The notes under the pieces: generated by a model | Seen by the model: the letters and a program-made list of their open reading frames with translations, nothing else | What the model was told of the DNA's origin: nothing | Databases searched by the model: none | Translations under genes and position numbers: made by a program | Part shown: piece by piece, positions 1-8,877 of the stretch | Layout of the letters: the number at the start of each line of letters is the position of its first letter | How positions within the stretch are numbered: the first letter of the stretch is position 1 | Assembly (NCBI RefSeq): GCF_014764445.1 | Contig: NZ_CP061721.1 | Span: forward strand, 2,790,001-2,854,000 | DNA length: 64,000 nucleotides | Source of the DNA: Pseudarthrobacter sp. BIM B-2242 | GTDB taxonomy: Bacteria; Actinomycetota; Actinomycetes; Actinomycetales; Micrococcaceae | Direction of reading: 5' to 3'

Positions 1-792
1 GGCGCGCACCAGCGGCTGGATGACTTCCTGGACGGACCGGCCGAGGACTACGGTACGGGGCGGAACGTGCCCGGAGTGGAGGGCACCAGCAGGCTCTCAC
101 CCCATCTTCGGTTCGGCGAGATCAGTCCGTTCCGCATCTGGCACGAAATCCGTCTCCGCTTCCCGCCGGAGGCGGGTCCCGACATCGGGATTTTCCGGTC
201 CGAGCTTGGCTGGCGTGAGTTCTGCTGGCAGCTTCTGTACGTCAACCCGCAACTGGCTACGCGCAACTACCGGCCGGAGTTCGATGCCTTCGAATGGCAG
301 AAACCCACCCCGGGCGAACTGGCGGCGTGGCAACAGGGCAGGACCGGATATCCGCTGGTGGACGCCGGGATGCGGCAACTGTGGCAGACAGGCTGGATGC
401 ATAACCGGGTCCGGATGGCCGCGGCTTCCTTCCTGGTCAAAAATCTCCTGGCCGATTGGCGGCTCGGGGAAGAGTGGTTCTGGGACACCCTGGTGGACGC
501 CGATGCCGCCAGCAACCCAGCGAACTGGCAGTGGGTGGCGGGCTCAGGCGCCGACGCGTCCCCCTATTTCCGGATCTTTAACCCGGTGACGCAGAGCAAG
601 AAGTTCGACGCCGAGGGCCGCTACCTGCGCGAGTTCATCCCGGAACTGGCCCCGTTGGACAGCGAGGCCATCCATGAACCGTGGAAACAGCCCGACGTGG
701 AGGGCTACCCCGCGCCCGTGGTGGGGCTGCCCGAGTCCAGAGAGCGCGCGCTGGCCACCTACCAGCGGCTCAAGGACCAGAAGCAGGACTAA
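1..792 (+). CDS. phr: deoxyribodipyrimidine photolyase, C-terminal part (cut by window start)
   Basis: The reading frame is open from base 1 and ends at TAA 790-792, giving 263 residues. It is the helical FAD-binding half of a cryptochrome/photolyase protein, which repairs UV-induced cyclobutane pyrimidine dimers in light. Visible signatures are GTSRLSPHLRFGEISP (FAD contacts), WREFCWQLLY, a GYPLVDAGMRQL segment, then WMHNRVRM and DADAASNPANWQW, the typical C-terminal photolyase blocks. The N-terminal antenna-chromophore domain lies upstream of the window, so the start cannot be assigned. Class I photolyase is the best family call; a cryptochrome-like protein is possible but less likely. The gene is convergent with the next one. 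Confidence 0.9.
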   Translation, partial: GAHQRLDDFLDGPAEDYGTGRNVPGVEGTSRLSPHLRFGEISPFRIWHEIRLRFPPEAGPDIGIFRSELGWREFCWQLLYVNPQLATRNYRPEFDAFEWQKPTPGELAAWQQGRTGYPLVDAGMRQLWQTGWMHNRVRMAAASFLVKNLLADWRLGEEWFWDTLVDADAASNPANWQWVAGSGADASPYFRIFNPVTQSKKFDAEGRYLREFIPELAPLDSEAIHEPWKQPDVEGYPAPVVGLPESRERALATYQRLKDQKQD

Positions 793-824
793 GGCGAAGG
801 CGTGCGCAGTGCCTGGACGGGCCG

Positions 825-1757
825 TTAGCGGCTGACTTTGCCCGTCAGCGAGGCAATGGGGCGGAGGAAGAGTGGGCGCGCCAGGAACCAGGCCGCCACC
901 ATCACCGCAACAGAGGCGACGAACACCCAGAAACCAAACCAGCCGGCGTCGTCACTGCCCCCGTACATGTGGTTCAGGTTGCGCAAAGCTCCCGTAGCCA
1001 GGACGAGGAACACGTGCACCACAATGAACGCCACGAAGTAGATCATGACCGGGAAGTGGATGGCCCGCGCCAGTTCCATGGGATAGGCCTTGTTCAGGGC
1101 CGGTGCCTTCTTGGGCCAGGCCGGGGACGTCCGGATGCCGGAGATGAACGCCAGCGGGGCGGCGATGAAGACCGTGGCAAAGTACGTCAGCAGTTGCAGC
1201 GCGTTGTAGTTCACCCAGCCGTTGTCCGTGGGCCAGTTCAGCGAAGCGTACTGAAGTGCCGCAGACAGCGCATTGGGGATGACGTCCCAGTTGGTGGGCA
1301 CGATCCGCATCCACTGGCCGGTGGCAAACAGCAGGACCACGAACACGAGTCCGTTGAGGATCCACAGCGCGTCCAGCGTCAGGTGCAGCCACAGCTCCAG
1401 CGTGATTTTGGCGGGCGGGTTCTTGGTCTTGATCAGGCCCTTGTTGTTACGCGTCCAGTGCCCGCTGGGGCGTGTGGTGGTCCGCACCTGCCAGCCGGTC
1501 CTGATGATGAGCAGCAGGAAGAACCCGTTCAGGAAGTGCTGCCAGGCGAGCCAGGCCGGAAAACCCACTGGCGCACCATCGGGAAGTTCCGAATGCCCCG
1601 GATAGTCAGCCAGGAACGAGGCCACAGCCGGGAGTCCGGTCATCCACTTGGCCAGGAGCACCACAAGCACCAGGGCCACAAGAGCGGCCGGCACACCCCA
1701 GTACAGCCTGGACCGTTTGCCCGTCGCAGAACCGGGCTTCTTCGTGGGTGTGGACAT
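825..1757 (-). CDS. cytochrome b/b6-domain integral membrane protein
   Basis: 310 residues with about six hydrophobic segments (near residues 20-42, 73-90, 127-148, 190-212, 235-258 and 270-295). Histidines lie in or beside the helices (HFLNG, LWLHL, HFPVM, VVHVF), as expected for a di-heme cytochrome b561/b6-type electron carrier. Such proteins pass electrons between the quinone pool and a partner oxidoreductase. No partner subunit is adjacent, so the physiological role is unassigned. The ATG is preceded by an AGAGGAA ribosome site about 9 nt upstream. The N-terminus is basic with Thr, Lys and Arg. Membrane location is clear; heme binding is inferred from the family. Confidence 0.75.
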   Translation of the reverse strand: MSTPTKKPGSATGKRSRLYWGVPAALVALVLVVLLAKWMTGLPAVASFLADYPGHSELPDGAPVGFPAWLAWQHFLNGFFLLLIIRTGWQVRTTTRPSGHWTRNNKGLIKTKNPPAKITLELWLHLTLDALWILNGLVFVVLLFATGQWMRIVPTNWDVIPNALSAALQYASLNWPTDNGWVNYNALQLLTYFATVFIAAPLAFISGIRTSPAWPKKAPALNKAYPMELARAIHFPVMIYFVAFIVVHVFLVLATGALRNLNHMYGGSDDAGWFGFWVFVASVAVMVAAWFLARPLFLRPIASLTGKVSR

Positions 1758-1847
1758 CGAACAACATTCCTCTCGAGAATGACTGACCAGTGCTCAAATG
1801 GCTTTGCGAACGAGAATACTAGGAAGCAGCAGTAATCGGGCAAAAGA

Positions 1848-1880
1848 AGACCCCGGCCGGCGTAATGCCGGTCGGGGTCT
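1848..1880 (-). terminator. Rho-independent terminator of first tRNA-fMet
   Basis: A 14-bp stem (1848-1861 with 1867-1880, one G-U pair, 5-nt loop) lies directly downstream of the minus-strand tRNA. On that strand it is followed by TTCTTTT. Confidence 0.8.
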
Positions 1881-1886
1881 TTCACA

Positions 1887-1963
1887 TGGTTGCGGGGACA
1901 GGATTTGAACCTGTGACCTCTGGGTTATGAGCCCAGCGAGCTACCGAACTGCTCCACCCCGCG
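1887..1963 (-). tRNA. tRNA-fMet (CAT), initiator, copy 1
   Basis: The cloverleaf reads on the minus strand from 1963 to 1887 with anticodon CAT. Two features mark it as the initiator rather than an elongator: the first acceptor position is C opposite A72 (mismatch), and the anticodon stem ends in three G-C pairs (GGG/CCC). The 3' CCA is encoded (TGG at 1887-1889), giving 77 nt, the normal length for bacterial initiator tRNA. Confidence 0.95.
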
Positions 1964-2066
1964 TCGCAAGATCAACACTACCCTAGTTTGGCGGAGGCAA
2001 TTACCACCCGCCCCGGCGGCCATCAGTCAGCGGCCCCATCTCCGGCACCGTGGCAGCTTAAACCAG

Positions 2067-2100
2067 AAAGTCCGGATCCTGTTTCCAGAATCCGGACTTT
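2067..2100 (-). terminator. Rho-independent terminator of second tRNA-fMet
   Basis: A perfect 11-bp stem (2067-2077 with 2090-2100, 12-nt loop) sits just 3' of the second tRNA on the minus strand. A short T-containing tract follows. Confidence 0.7.
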
Positions 2101-2107
2101 CCACCAG

Positions 2108-2181
2108 TTGCGGGGACAGGATTTGAACCTGTGACCTCTGGGTTATGAGCCCAGCGAGCTACCGAACTGCTCCACCCCGCG
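2108..2181 (-). tRNA. tRNA-fMet (CAT), initiator, copy 2
   Basis: The 74-nt tRNA body is identical to copy 1 (1890-1963), including the C1/A72 mismatch and GGG/CCC anticodon stem. Unlike copy 1, the flanking bases after the discriminator read CTGG, so CCA is not encoded and must be added by CCA-adding enzyme. The 5' flank GATCTTGCGA is shared by both copies, which points to a local duplication. Confidence 0.95.
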
Positions 2182-2258
2182 TCGCAAGATCAACTCTACC
2201 GTCCGGTGAACGGGAGGCCAAATCCTGGTGGCGTGATGTGCGTCTCGCTGGGCCGTCG

Positions 2259-5200
2259 TCAGTTACTCGCTGCAGGCGAAGGCGTCGGCGTGGCTTCCGC
2301 TGAAGGGGTTGCCTCCGGCGATGGCGCGGTCTCAGGGGCCGCCACCGGGATCTTCACCTCGGCATCAAGGGCCTTCTGCAGGGCGGCAGCTAGTTTCTTC
2401 TGCTCTTCCCCGTAGGCGGCAAAGTCGCCGGCGGCCAGGGCCGCCTGCCCTGCCTTGACGGCTGCGTTCGCAGCTTCAAGTGCCGCCTTGAGGTCAGCCT
2501 GGGCACCCGCGCTCGGCGGCGGCGTCTCGCCGGGAGCAGGAGGCGTCTGGCCGGTGTTGTCCGAGTCACCGGCAGCAGCACCGGAGTCACCGCCGAAGAG
2601 TTGCTTCAGCGCGCCGTCGAGCGTTGGAGCGAAGCCCACCTTGTCACCGAAGGCAACCAGCACACGCTGCAGCGTGGGGTAGGACGTCTCACCCGTGGAC
2701 TTGAGGTAAACAGGCTGGACGTACAGGATGCCGCCGCCCACGGGCAGGGTCAGCAGGTTGCCGTTGAGGACCTCCGAAGCACCCTGGCGCAGGAGGTTGA
2801 GGGCCTGGGACACGGTGGGATCGGAGTTGAACTTATTCTGGGCCTGGCCCGGACCGGGAACCTGGATCTCCGGCGGAATCTGCAGGAGCCGCAGCTGCCC
2901 ATAACTTTCGGCTTTCACGCCCTTCTCATTGCCGGCGTCAGAGTCAGCCGCCAGGAAGCCGTACAGCACGTTGCGGGCCGTGCCGTTGACAATCTGGGGA
3001 ATGAACGATGACGTCAGCTGGAAGGCCGGCGTCTCCTGGTCAGGCATCTGCAGCGACATGTAGAACGGCGGCTGTTTGACGTCGGTATCCACGGTGGGAT
3101 CGTTCGGAACACTCCAGACATCCTTTGCCTGGTAGAAGCTGCCCGGATCGGTGACGTGGTAGCGGCCAAGGAGTTCACGCTGGACCTTGAAAAGATCCTC
3201 CGGGTAGCGGACGTGGCTCATGACGTCCCCGGACATCTCCGAGTAGGGCTTCAGAGACGAGGGGTAAACCTTCTGCCATGCCTTCAGGATGGGGTCCTGG
3301 TCATCCCAGGCGTACAAGGTCACCGCACCGTCGTAGGCATCCACGGTGGCCTTGACCGAGTTCCTGATGTAGTTCACCGAGCTGTTAGGCAAGGCGACAG
3401 ACCGCCCTGCGGAGGTCTGTGAGTCGGCAGTCGCCGCGGAGAGCTGCTCCTGCTGTGAGTAGGGGTAGAACTGTGAGGTGGTGTATCCGTCGACGATCCA
3501 CTTGACGCGGCCGTCCACAACCGCCGGGTAGGCGTTGCCGTCCACTGTCAGGTACGGTGCGACCTTCTCCACGCGTTCCCGCGGATTGCGGTCGTACAGG
3601 ATCTGCGACTCTGCGTTCACGCCATCGGACAGCAGCAGGTCCGAGGACTGGAACTTGATGGAGTAAAGCACCTTATTGAAGAAGCTGCCCACGTTCGGAC
3701 CGCCGTTGCCTTCGAACGTGTACTGGTTGTCCGCTTCACCTTCTTTACCGGAAGGCCTGTCCTGCTCGCGGGGTGTGGCGCCGTCCGGCGCGCCCACAAT
3801 GGAGTACTCCGGCGAGTTCTCGCCGAAGTAGATCCGCGGCTGGTACGTGGAGTCGTCGCCCAGGACGCCCGTGGAGGGAATGCCCGACTGCAGGAACTCC
3901 GGCTTGCCATCGACAGTGAACTTGTTTCCCTTGGCCGCGACCACGCCGTAGCCGTGGGTGTAGACAACGTGCTGGTTGAGCCAGCCCTGCTGGTTCGTGG
4001 CGACGTTGGTCGGGTTGAGTTCGCGTACGGCGATCACAGTGTCCTGGACCTTGCCGTCAACCTCGTAGCGGTCCACGTTCAGCGCGTCCGGGAACTGGTA
4101 GTACGGCCGGTACTGCTCAAGCTGGGAAAACGCATCCGAGATCAGGTTGGGGTCCAGGAGCCGGATGTTGGCTGTGGTCTGGGCGTCCGGGGCCAGGGCC
4201 CCCGTGTTCGCGGTGTTTGTTGCGTCGTAGCGGTCCACCTGGATCTGGTCGAGGCCGTAGGCGGCCCGGGTCATATCGATGTTGCGCTTGATGAAGTCCC
4301 GCTCGTAGGTCTCTTCTGAAGGCCGTACCTGGAACTGCTGGATGACCCACGGGTACACCCCGCCCGCGAGGATCGAGGTGATGATCAGCATGGCGGTGCC
4401 GATGACCGGCAGGCGCCAGCGGCCGATGAACGCCGCAACGATGAAGAGGATGGCCACCAAAACGGCCGCGACGGCGAGGATCGCCTTGGTGGGGATGACG
4501 GCGTTGACGTCGGTGTACAGCGCACCCGCCCAGCGGCCGCCGTCGCTTTGCAGCGCGGAGTACCGGTCCAGCCAGAAGTTGACGCCCAGCAGGATCAGGA
4601 AGGTTGCGCCGGTCACTGCGAGGTGGATCTGTGCCGCACGGCTGGTGAACACGCCGCGTTCCAGCAGGCGGATGCTGCCGTAGAGGTAGTGGGTAAGGAT
4701 TCCGGCGATGCCGGCCACCACCACAACGCTGATCAGGAATCCCGTGACGAAGCCCAGGAACGGCAGGGTCATCACATAAAAGCTGATGTCCAGGTCAAAC
4801 AGGGGGTCCTTCTCGCCGAACGGCTCCTGGTTGAAGAACAGCAGGACCCGCTGCCATTGGCTGGCGGCCGCGCTTCCAGCGAACAAACCGAACAGGATGG
4901 GCAGGCCCACCATAACGACTCGGCGGACCGGTTCGAGCTGTGCCTGGTACCGGTTGAGGTTGTCACGCATTTCAGAGTCGGGCGCATAGACGGGCCTGGC
5001 GCGGTAGGCGATCCGGATGGCAAAGAAGACAGCGGCGAACATCAGGGCGAAGCCGGCCAGGAAGATCAGGATCCGGGAGAGGTTTTCGGTCACGAACACT
5101 TCGAAGTAACCGAGCTGCTGGTACCACAGGACATCAGTCCACACATTGGCGAAGAAGATAAAGCCCACAACTACAAGGGCAACGACTATCAGGGTGGGTG

Positions 5201-5261
5201 TCAGGGCCCCTCGTCGTGATGGGGGTCTTCCGGGCGGGATGGGGCTGGTGGGACGGGACAA
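2259..5261 (-). CDS. UPF0182 family membrane protein
   Basis: About 1000 residues. The N-terminal third carries around seven hydrophobic segments, starting with [19 protein letters not shown] long extracytoplasmic region with typical UPF0182 blocks follows ([45 protein letters not shown]). A Pro/Ala/Thr-rich C-terminal tail ends the protein. The family is conserved in actinobacteria; its function is not established. I chose TTG at 5261 because GAGG lies 8 nt upstream; the reading frame can be extended to a GTG at 5327 that has no visible ribosome site. It lies downstream of the PDZ-S16 gene on the same strand, as in mycobacteria. Confidence 0.85.
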   Translation of the reverse strand: MSRPTSPIPPGRPPSRRGALTPTLIVVALVVVGFIFFANVWTDVLWYQQLGYFEVFVTENLSRILIFLAGFALMFAAVFFAIRIAYRARPVYAPDSEMRDNLNRYQAQLEPVRRVVMVGLPILFGLFAGSAAASQWQRVLLFFNQEPFGEKDPLFDLDISFYVMTLPFLGFVTGFLISVVVVAGIAGILTHYLYGSIRLLERGVFTSRAAQIHLAVTGATFLILLGVNFWLDRYSALQSDGGRWAGALYTDVNAVIPTKAILAVAAVLVAILFIVAAFIGRWRLPVIGTAMLIITSILAGGVYPWVIQQFQVRPSEETYERDFIKRNIDMTRAAYGLDQIQVDRYDATNTANTGALAPDAQTTANIRLLDPNLISDAFSQLEQYRPYYQFPDALNVDRYEVDGKVQDTVIAVRELNPTNVATNQQGWLNQHVVYTHGYGVVAAKGNKFTVDGKPEFLQSGIPSTGVLGDDSTYQPRIYFGENSPEYSIVGAPDGATPREQDRPSGKEGEADNQYTFEGNGGPNVGSFFNKVLYSIKFQSSDLLLSDGVNAESQILYDRNPRERVEKVAPYLTVDGNAYPAVVDGRVKWIVDGYTTSQFYPYSQQEQLSAATADSQTSAGRSVALPNSSVNYIRNSVKATVDAYDGAVTLYAWDDQDPILKAWQKVYPSSLKPYSEMSGDVMSHVRYPEDLFKVQRELLGRYHVTDPGSFYQAKDVWSVPNDPTVDTDVKQPPFYMSLQMPDQETPAFQLTSSFIPQIVNGTARNVLYGFLAADSDAGNEKGVKAESYGQLRLLQIPPEIQVPGPGQAQNKFNSDPTVSQALNLLRQGASEVLNGNLLTLPVGGGILYVQPVYLKSTGETSYPTLQRVLVAFGDKVGFAPTLDGALKQLFGGDSGAAAGDSDNTGQTPPAPGETPPPSAGAQADLKAALEAANAAVKAGQAALAAGDFAAYGEEQKKLAAALQKALDAEVKIPVAAPETAPSPEATPSAEATPTPSPAASN

Positions 5262-5397
5262 ACTCGGTACCTCATAGCTGATCGTCAGATTTACATTCGG
5301 AGCGTGCGTGCGGTTGACGTCCGGCACCGGTCAAGCGTGTGGCAACGTCCGTCATATCTGCCACGAGTGGCGGTAAAGCTTAGTTCCTGGCCTCAGT

Positions 5398-6600
5398 CTA
5401 GTTGGTGGTGCAGACGGGCAAACCCGCCGTGTCCTGGCCCGATCCGGCAAGTTCGACGGCGGAGCGCGCCTGGGCGAGATTCTCAACTTTGACCACCTGC
5501 AGTCCTTCCGGAATGTGTCCCGGAACTTCGTCACAGTTTTCTGCCGGTGCCAGGAAGAGTGTGGCCCCGCCGGCACGCGCGCCCTGCATTTTCTGCTGGA
5601 TGCCGCCAATGGGACCCACAATGCCGTCGGGATTGATGGTCCCGGTGCCGGCGACGTGCTTGCCGCCTGTCAGGTCACCCGGTGTGACGGTGTCGATAAT
5701 GCCCAGCGAGAACATCAAGCCGGCGCTGGGACCGCCCACCTTGTCCAAGGAAATTGTCACGTCGAACGGAAAGTCGAACAGATACTTCAGCATGACGCCG
5801 AGGATGTAGCGGCCCGCGCCGTTGTCCATGGGAGTGATGGTCTGGCTAACGGACTCCCCTGCCCGCTGAACAACGAGTGTGACTGGCGCGCCCTTTCCGG
5901 CGGCGAGTTCTTCCTGCACCACCGCGAGGGACGTGATCGGCTTGCCGTTGATCGTTTCGAAGATGTCGCCGTTTTCGATTTTGCCCGTCGACGGCGACCC
6001 ATCGGTCAGCCCTGCTGCCTGCAGTTGCTGGCCGAAGGGGATGTCGAGCTCCCGCAGCGCCGAAGCCACCGCGTTCTCCTGGGATGTGGTCATGGCCACA
6101 GAGCTCTGTTCCTCGGCCTGCTCCCTGGTGGTGCCCGTGGGGTAAATCAGCTCTTGGGGGTAGACGGATTTGGACCGGTCCAGCCATGCACCAAACACGC
6201 CCAGGATGCTGAGCGGGCCGTTCGGGCCGCCTTCCACATACACGGTGGTCAGGTCGAGGTTGCCTTTGGCGGGATAGGTCTCGTGTCCCTTAACGCTGAT
6301 CACGGGGTTCTCCCCGGTCCGGTCGAGGGTGTTGAAGGTGGGTCCGGCCTTCTCCACAACGTACGGCACAGGAATGGTGCCTGCCGCGATCCCCAGCCCC
6401 AGTGCCAGCATTCCGGCCAGCATCATCACGGACACCCGCCGATCCCCCTGCCGGGACTCCCGCGGAGTATATTGCCCGGCAGGAACTCTCTCCGGTGCTC
6501 CTGCCGGTGCTCCTGCCGGGGCTCCGGCACCTGAAGTTGCGCCGGCGTCGAGCTCTGGAGCGTGGTCCTCGTTGGGATGGTCGCCACGGGTTGTAGTCAC
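5398..6600 (-). CDS. PDZ-domain Lon-like (S16) membrane protease
   Basis: 400 residues: a Pro/Ala-rich cytoplasmic N-terminus, one transmembrane segment near residues 58-78, a PDZ domain (roughly 190-275, containing GDIFETINGKPI) and a Lon-type S16 protease domain. The catalytic Ser is in GGPSAGLMF (about residue 292) and the Lys in GGKHVAGTG (about residue 314). This matches the YlbL/Rv3194c family of membrane-anchored serine-lysine proteases. Substrates are unknown. The GTG start at 6600 has TAGTGT ending 7 nt upstream, fitting a leaderless mRNA. It is transcribed toward UPF0182 and divergent from the DUF2342 gene. Confidence 0.85.
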   Translation of the reverse strand: MTTTRGDHPNEDHAPELDAGATSGAGAPAGAPAGAPERVPAGQYTPRESRQGDRRVSVMMLAGMLALGLGIAAGTIPVPYVVEKAGPTFNTLDRTGENPVISVKGHETYPAKGNLDLTTVYVEGGPNGPLSILGVFGAWLDRSKSVYPQELIYPTGTTREQAEEQSSVAMTTSQENAVASALRELDIPFGQQLQAAGLTDGSPSTGKIENGDIFETINGKPITSLAVVQEELAAGKGAPVTLVVQRAGESVSQTITPMDNGAGRYILGVMLKYLFDFPFDVTISLDKVGGPSAGLMFSLGIIDTVTPGDLTGGKHVAGTGTINPDGIVGPIGGIQQKMQGARAGGATLFLAPAENCDEVPGHIPEGLQVVKVENLAQARSAVELAGSGQDTAGLPVCTTN

Positions 6601-6705
6601 TGAACCAACACTACGCGGTGGCGCCCGCGGCCAGCTCTTTGCCTACAGCGAACGCCGCCCCTGTCCGGCAGACAGCCGCCGCGGCCCGGGGTACCGTGAA
6701 GTTGA
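6601..6705. promoter_or_regulatory. divergent promoter region with two leaderless-type -10 hexamers
   Basis: Minus strand: TAGTGT at 6608-6613, 7 nt before the GTG at 6600. Plus strand: TACCGT at 6692-6697, 8 nt before the ATG at 6706. No good -35 is visible for either. The assignment is inferred from spacing alone. Confidence 0.45.
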
Positions 6706-8238
6706 ATGCTCAAACCGACGATCGGCGGGACCATGACCTCCAACCCACTCAATCCGTCCAACGGCGATGACACGCCCAAGGATCCGTTGACCGAGATGCT
6801 GCAGAACCTGATGGGCGGCAAGGGTATGGAGAACTTCGACCCCGCCGAACTGGCGAAAGCAGCCGGCCTGCCGGACGACCCCAACCTCCTGGCACAGATG
6901 TTTTCACAGGTCCAGGCCATGATGAGCGCCCCCTCCGAGGGGCCCGTCAACTGGCAGCTCGCGCATGAGAATGCCCGCCGGGTTGCCGCCAGCTCCGCCG
7001 ACCCGTCAGTCACTTCCCTGCAGACCCGGGAAGTGGACGAAGCCCTCCGGCTCGCTGAACTCTGGCTGGACCCCGTGACAGACCTGCCTGCCACCGGGCT
7101 GATTGGCCGGGCCTGGTCCCGTGCCGAGTGGGTCGAAGCCACCCTCGGTACGTGGAAGCGCCTGACCGAACCTGTTGCCAACAGCATCGCCAACGCGCTC
7201 TCCAGCGCCATGACCGAACAAATGCCCGAAGAGATGAAGTCCATGATGGGCGGGGCATCATCCATGCTCCAGAACATGGGCGGAGCGATCTTCGGCATGC
7301 AGCTGGGCCAGGCCATCGGCGCACTCTCCGCCGAGGTAGTCAGCTCCACAGACATCGGTGTTCCCCTGGCCGACCTCGAAATGGCCCTGCTGCCGGCAAA
7401 TGTCAGCGCATTCGGCGAGGGCCTGAGCCTGCCGGAAAACGACATCCGCCTGTTCCTTGCCGTGCGCGAGGCAGCCCATGCCCGCCTGTTCGTCCAGGTT
7501 CCCTGGCTGCGCGGCCACCTGCTCGGCGCCATCGAGGCGTACGCGCGGGGCATCCACATTGATACGTCGCGCATTGAGGAACTCGCCCGGGACCTTGACC
7601 CGAGCAACCCCGAAGGCATCCAGGAGGCGCTGTCCAAGGGCGTGTTTATGCCGCAGCGGACGCCCGCCCAGGAGCAGGCCCTCGAAAAGCTCGAGACCGC
7701 CCTTGCCCTCGTTGAAGGCTGGGTGGATGAGCTCACCGCTTCCGCCACGGAGAAGATGCTGCCCTCCGCGGCTGCCCTCCGTGAAACGGTCCGGCGCCGC
7801 CGCGCCACCGGCGGCCCGGCCGAACACGCGTTCTCCTCCCTTGTGGGACTGGAGCTGCGCCCGCGCCGGCTGCGGGAGGCCGCCACCCTGTGGGCCGTCC
7901 TGAAGGAGGAGCGCGGCATCGAGGGACGCGATGCCATCTGGCAGCATCCCGACCTGCTGCCCACGGCTGCGGACCTCGATGACCCGCAGGGCTTCGGCGG
8001 GCGCCGTCAGCTGGCAGAGGCCAGCGAAAGTGAAGTGGATGATGCCCTGCAGAAGCTGCTGAGCGGCGGCTTCGACGCGCCGCAGGATGACGCGGCGAAG
8101 GATGATGCGACGCAGCCCGGTTCCGGCGCCGATGGCTCCAAGGCCGGTGCTTCCGAGGCCGGCGCCTCTGACACCGGCGACGGGCCATCCGACGCTGGTT
8201 CGTCCGACGCCGGTGATGCGGACAAGCCCAAAGGCTAG
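6706..8238 (+). CDS. zinc-dependent metalloprotease-like protein (DUF2342)
   Basis: 510 residues, matching the actinobacterial DUF2342 family (Rv3195-like), annotated as zinc-dependent metalloproteases or hydrolases on the basis of fold. The conserved EAAHARLF segment (about residues 255-262) and PWLRGHLLGAIEAYARG carry the putative metal-binding His residues. A Met-rich stretch with LSSAMTEQMPEEM and a GG-rich segment lies before it. The C-terminal 60 residues are low-complexity Ala/Gly/Ser/Asp. ATG 6706 has a -10-like TACCGT 8 nt upstream; the in-frame ATG at 6733, after a GGCGGGA stretch, is an alternative start. Enzymatic activity is family inference. Confidence 0.75.
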   Translation: MLKPTIGGTMTSNPLNPSNGDDTPKDPLTEMLQNLMGGKGMENFDPAELAKAAGLPDDPNLLAQMFSQVQAMMSAPSEGPVNWQLAHENARRVAASSADPSVTSLQTREVDEALRLAELWLDPVTDLPATGLIGRAWSRAEWVEATLGTWKRLTEPVANSIANALSSAMTEQMPEEMKSMMGGASSMLQNMGGAIFGMQLGQAIGALSAEVVSSTDIGVPLADLEMALLPANVSAFGEGLSLPENDIRLFLAVREAAHARLFVQVPWLRGHLLGAIEAYARGIHIDTSRIEELARDLDPSNPEGIQEALSKGVFMPQRTPAQEQALEKLETALALVEGWVDELTASATEKMLPSAAALRETVRRRRATGGPAEHAFSSLVGLELRPRRLREAATLWAVLKEERGIEGRDAIWQHPDLLPTAADLDDPQGFGGRRQLAEASESEVDDALQKLLSGGFDAPQDDAAKDDATQPGSGADGSKAGASEAGASDTGDGPSDAGSSDAGDADKPKG

Positions 8239-8247
8239 CCAGGGATC

Positions 8248-8877
8248 CTAGTCGGCGTCGCCGTGGCTATGCCCGGTGCCGCCGGCTGGACAGGTGCCGT
8301 CGTCGCCGGCAAGGCCCCGGGACGTCGCGAACGAGACGCCTTCAAGGAATGCCTTGGCGCGCATGGTGTCCGGATAGGCTTCCAGCAGCTTCCAAAACGC
8401 GGAGTTGTGGCTGGCCACCAGCAGGTGGGCGAGCTCGTGCAGCAGCACGTAGTCGATAACCCACTGAGGCATGGGCCGGAGTTTGTCAGAGAGCCGGATG
8501 GTTCCTTCCGACGGCGTCGCGGAGCCCCAGCGTGAGTTCTGGTTGCTGACCCAGCGGACCGACGTCGGGACTGCCCTGCCGCCTAAATACCGGGCTGAAA
8601 GATCCGCTGCGTGGGAAGCCAGCGCGGAATCGGTGGCCGGCTGTTTCCGTGTTTTGTCGGTGCGTTTTTCACCCTGGCGGTGCAGCTTCTCCAGCATGCG
8701 GTGGACCCATTCGGATTCCTGGGCCGCCGTGAACCGGGCAGGAATGGCCACCACGGCCGTCCCGTTTTCCCAGAATGCTGCAACAGTCCGGGTCCGGCGG
8801 GCCGACCTGCGCACTTCCACCGGAGCCCCGCCCGGAGTGGTCAGCCGCAGCGGCTGCCTGCTGCCCTGGCCGCTCAC
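8248..8877 (-). CDS. YgjP-like (DUF45) M48-type metallopeptidase
   Basis: 209 residues with the zinc-protease signature HELAHLLVASHNSAFW (HExxH plus a downstream His), preceded by the family block NSRWGSATP and by MPQWVIDYVL. This is the YgjP/WLM-type metallopeptidase family, small cytosolic enzymes of poorly known substrate. The start codon overlaps the uvrD2 stop by 4 nt, so the two genes are translationally coupled. The C-terminal tail is Gly/His/Asp-rich. It ends 10 nt from the stop of the convergent DUF2342 gene. Confidence 0.8.
   Translation of the reverse strand: MSGQGSRQPLRLTTPGGAPVEVRRSARRTRTVAAFWENGTAVVAIPARFTAAQESEWVHRMLEKLHRQGEKRTDKTRKQPATDSALASHAADLSARYLGGRAVPTSVRWVSNQNSRWGSATPSEGTIRLSDKLRPMPQWVIDYVLLHELAHLLVASHNSAFWKLLEAYPDTMRAKAFLEGVSFATSRGLAGDDGTCPAGGTGHSHGDAD

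Noticed and set aside
681..1835. 384-codon plus-strand frame over the cytochrome b-like gene
   Set aside because: It runs antisense to a gene with clear transmembrane and His features; composition is that of a shadow frame.
8248..8877. Toxin-antitoxin or phage-type metalloprotease module next to uvrD2
   Set aside because: The HExxH protein is of the YgjP family, common in housekeeping regions, and no toxin partner is present.
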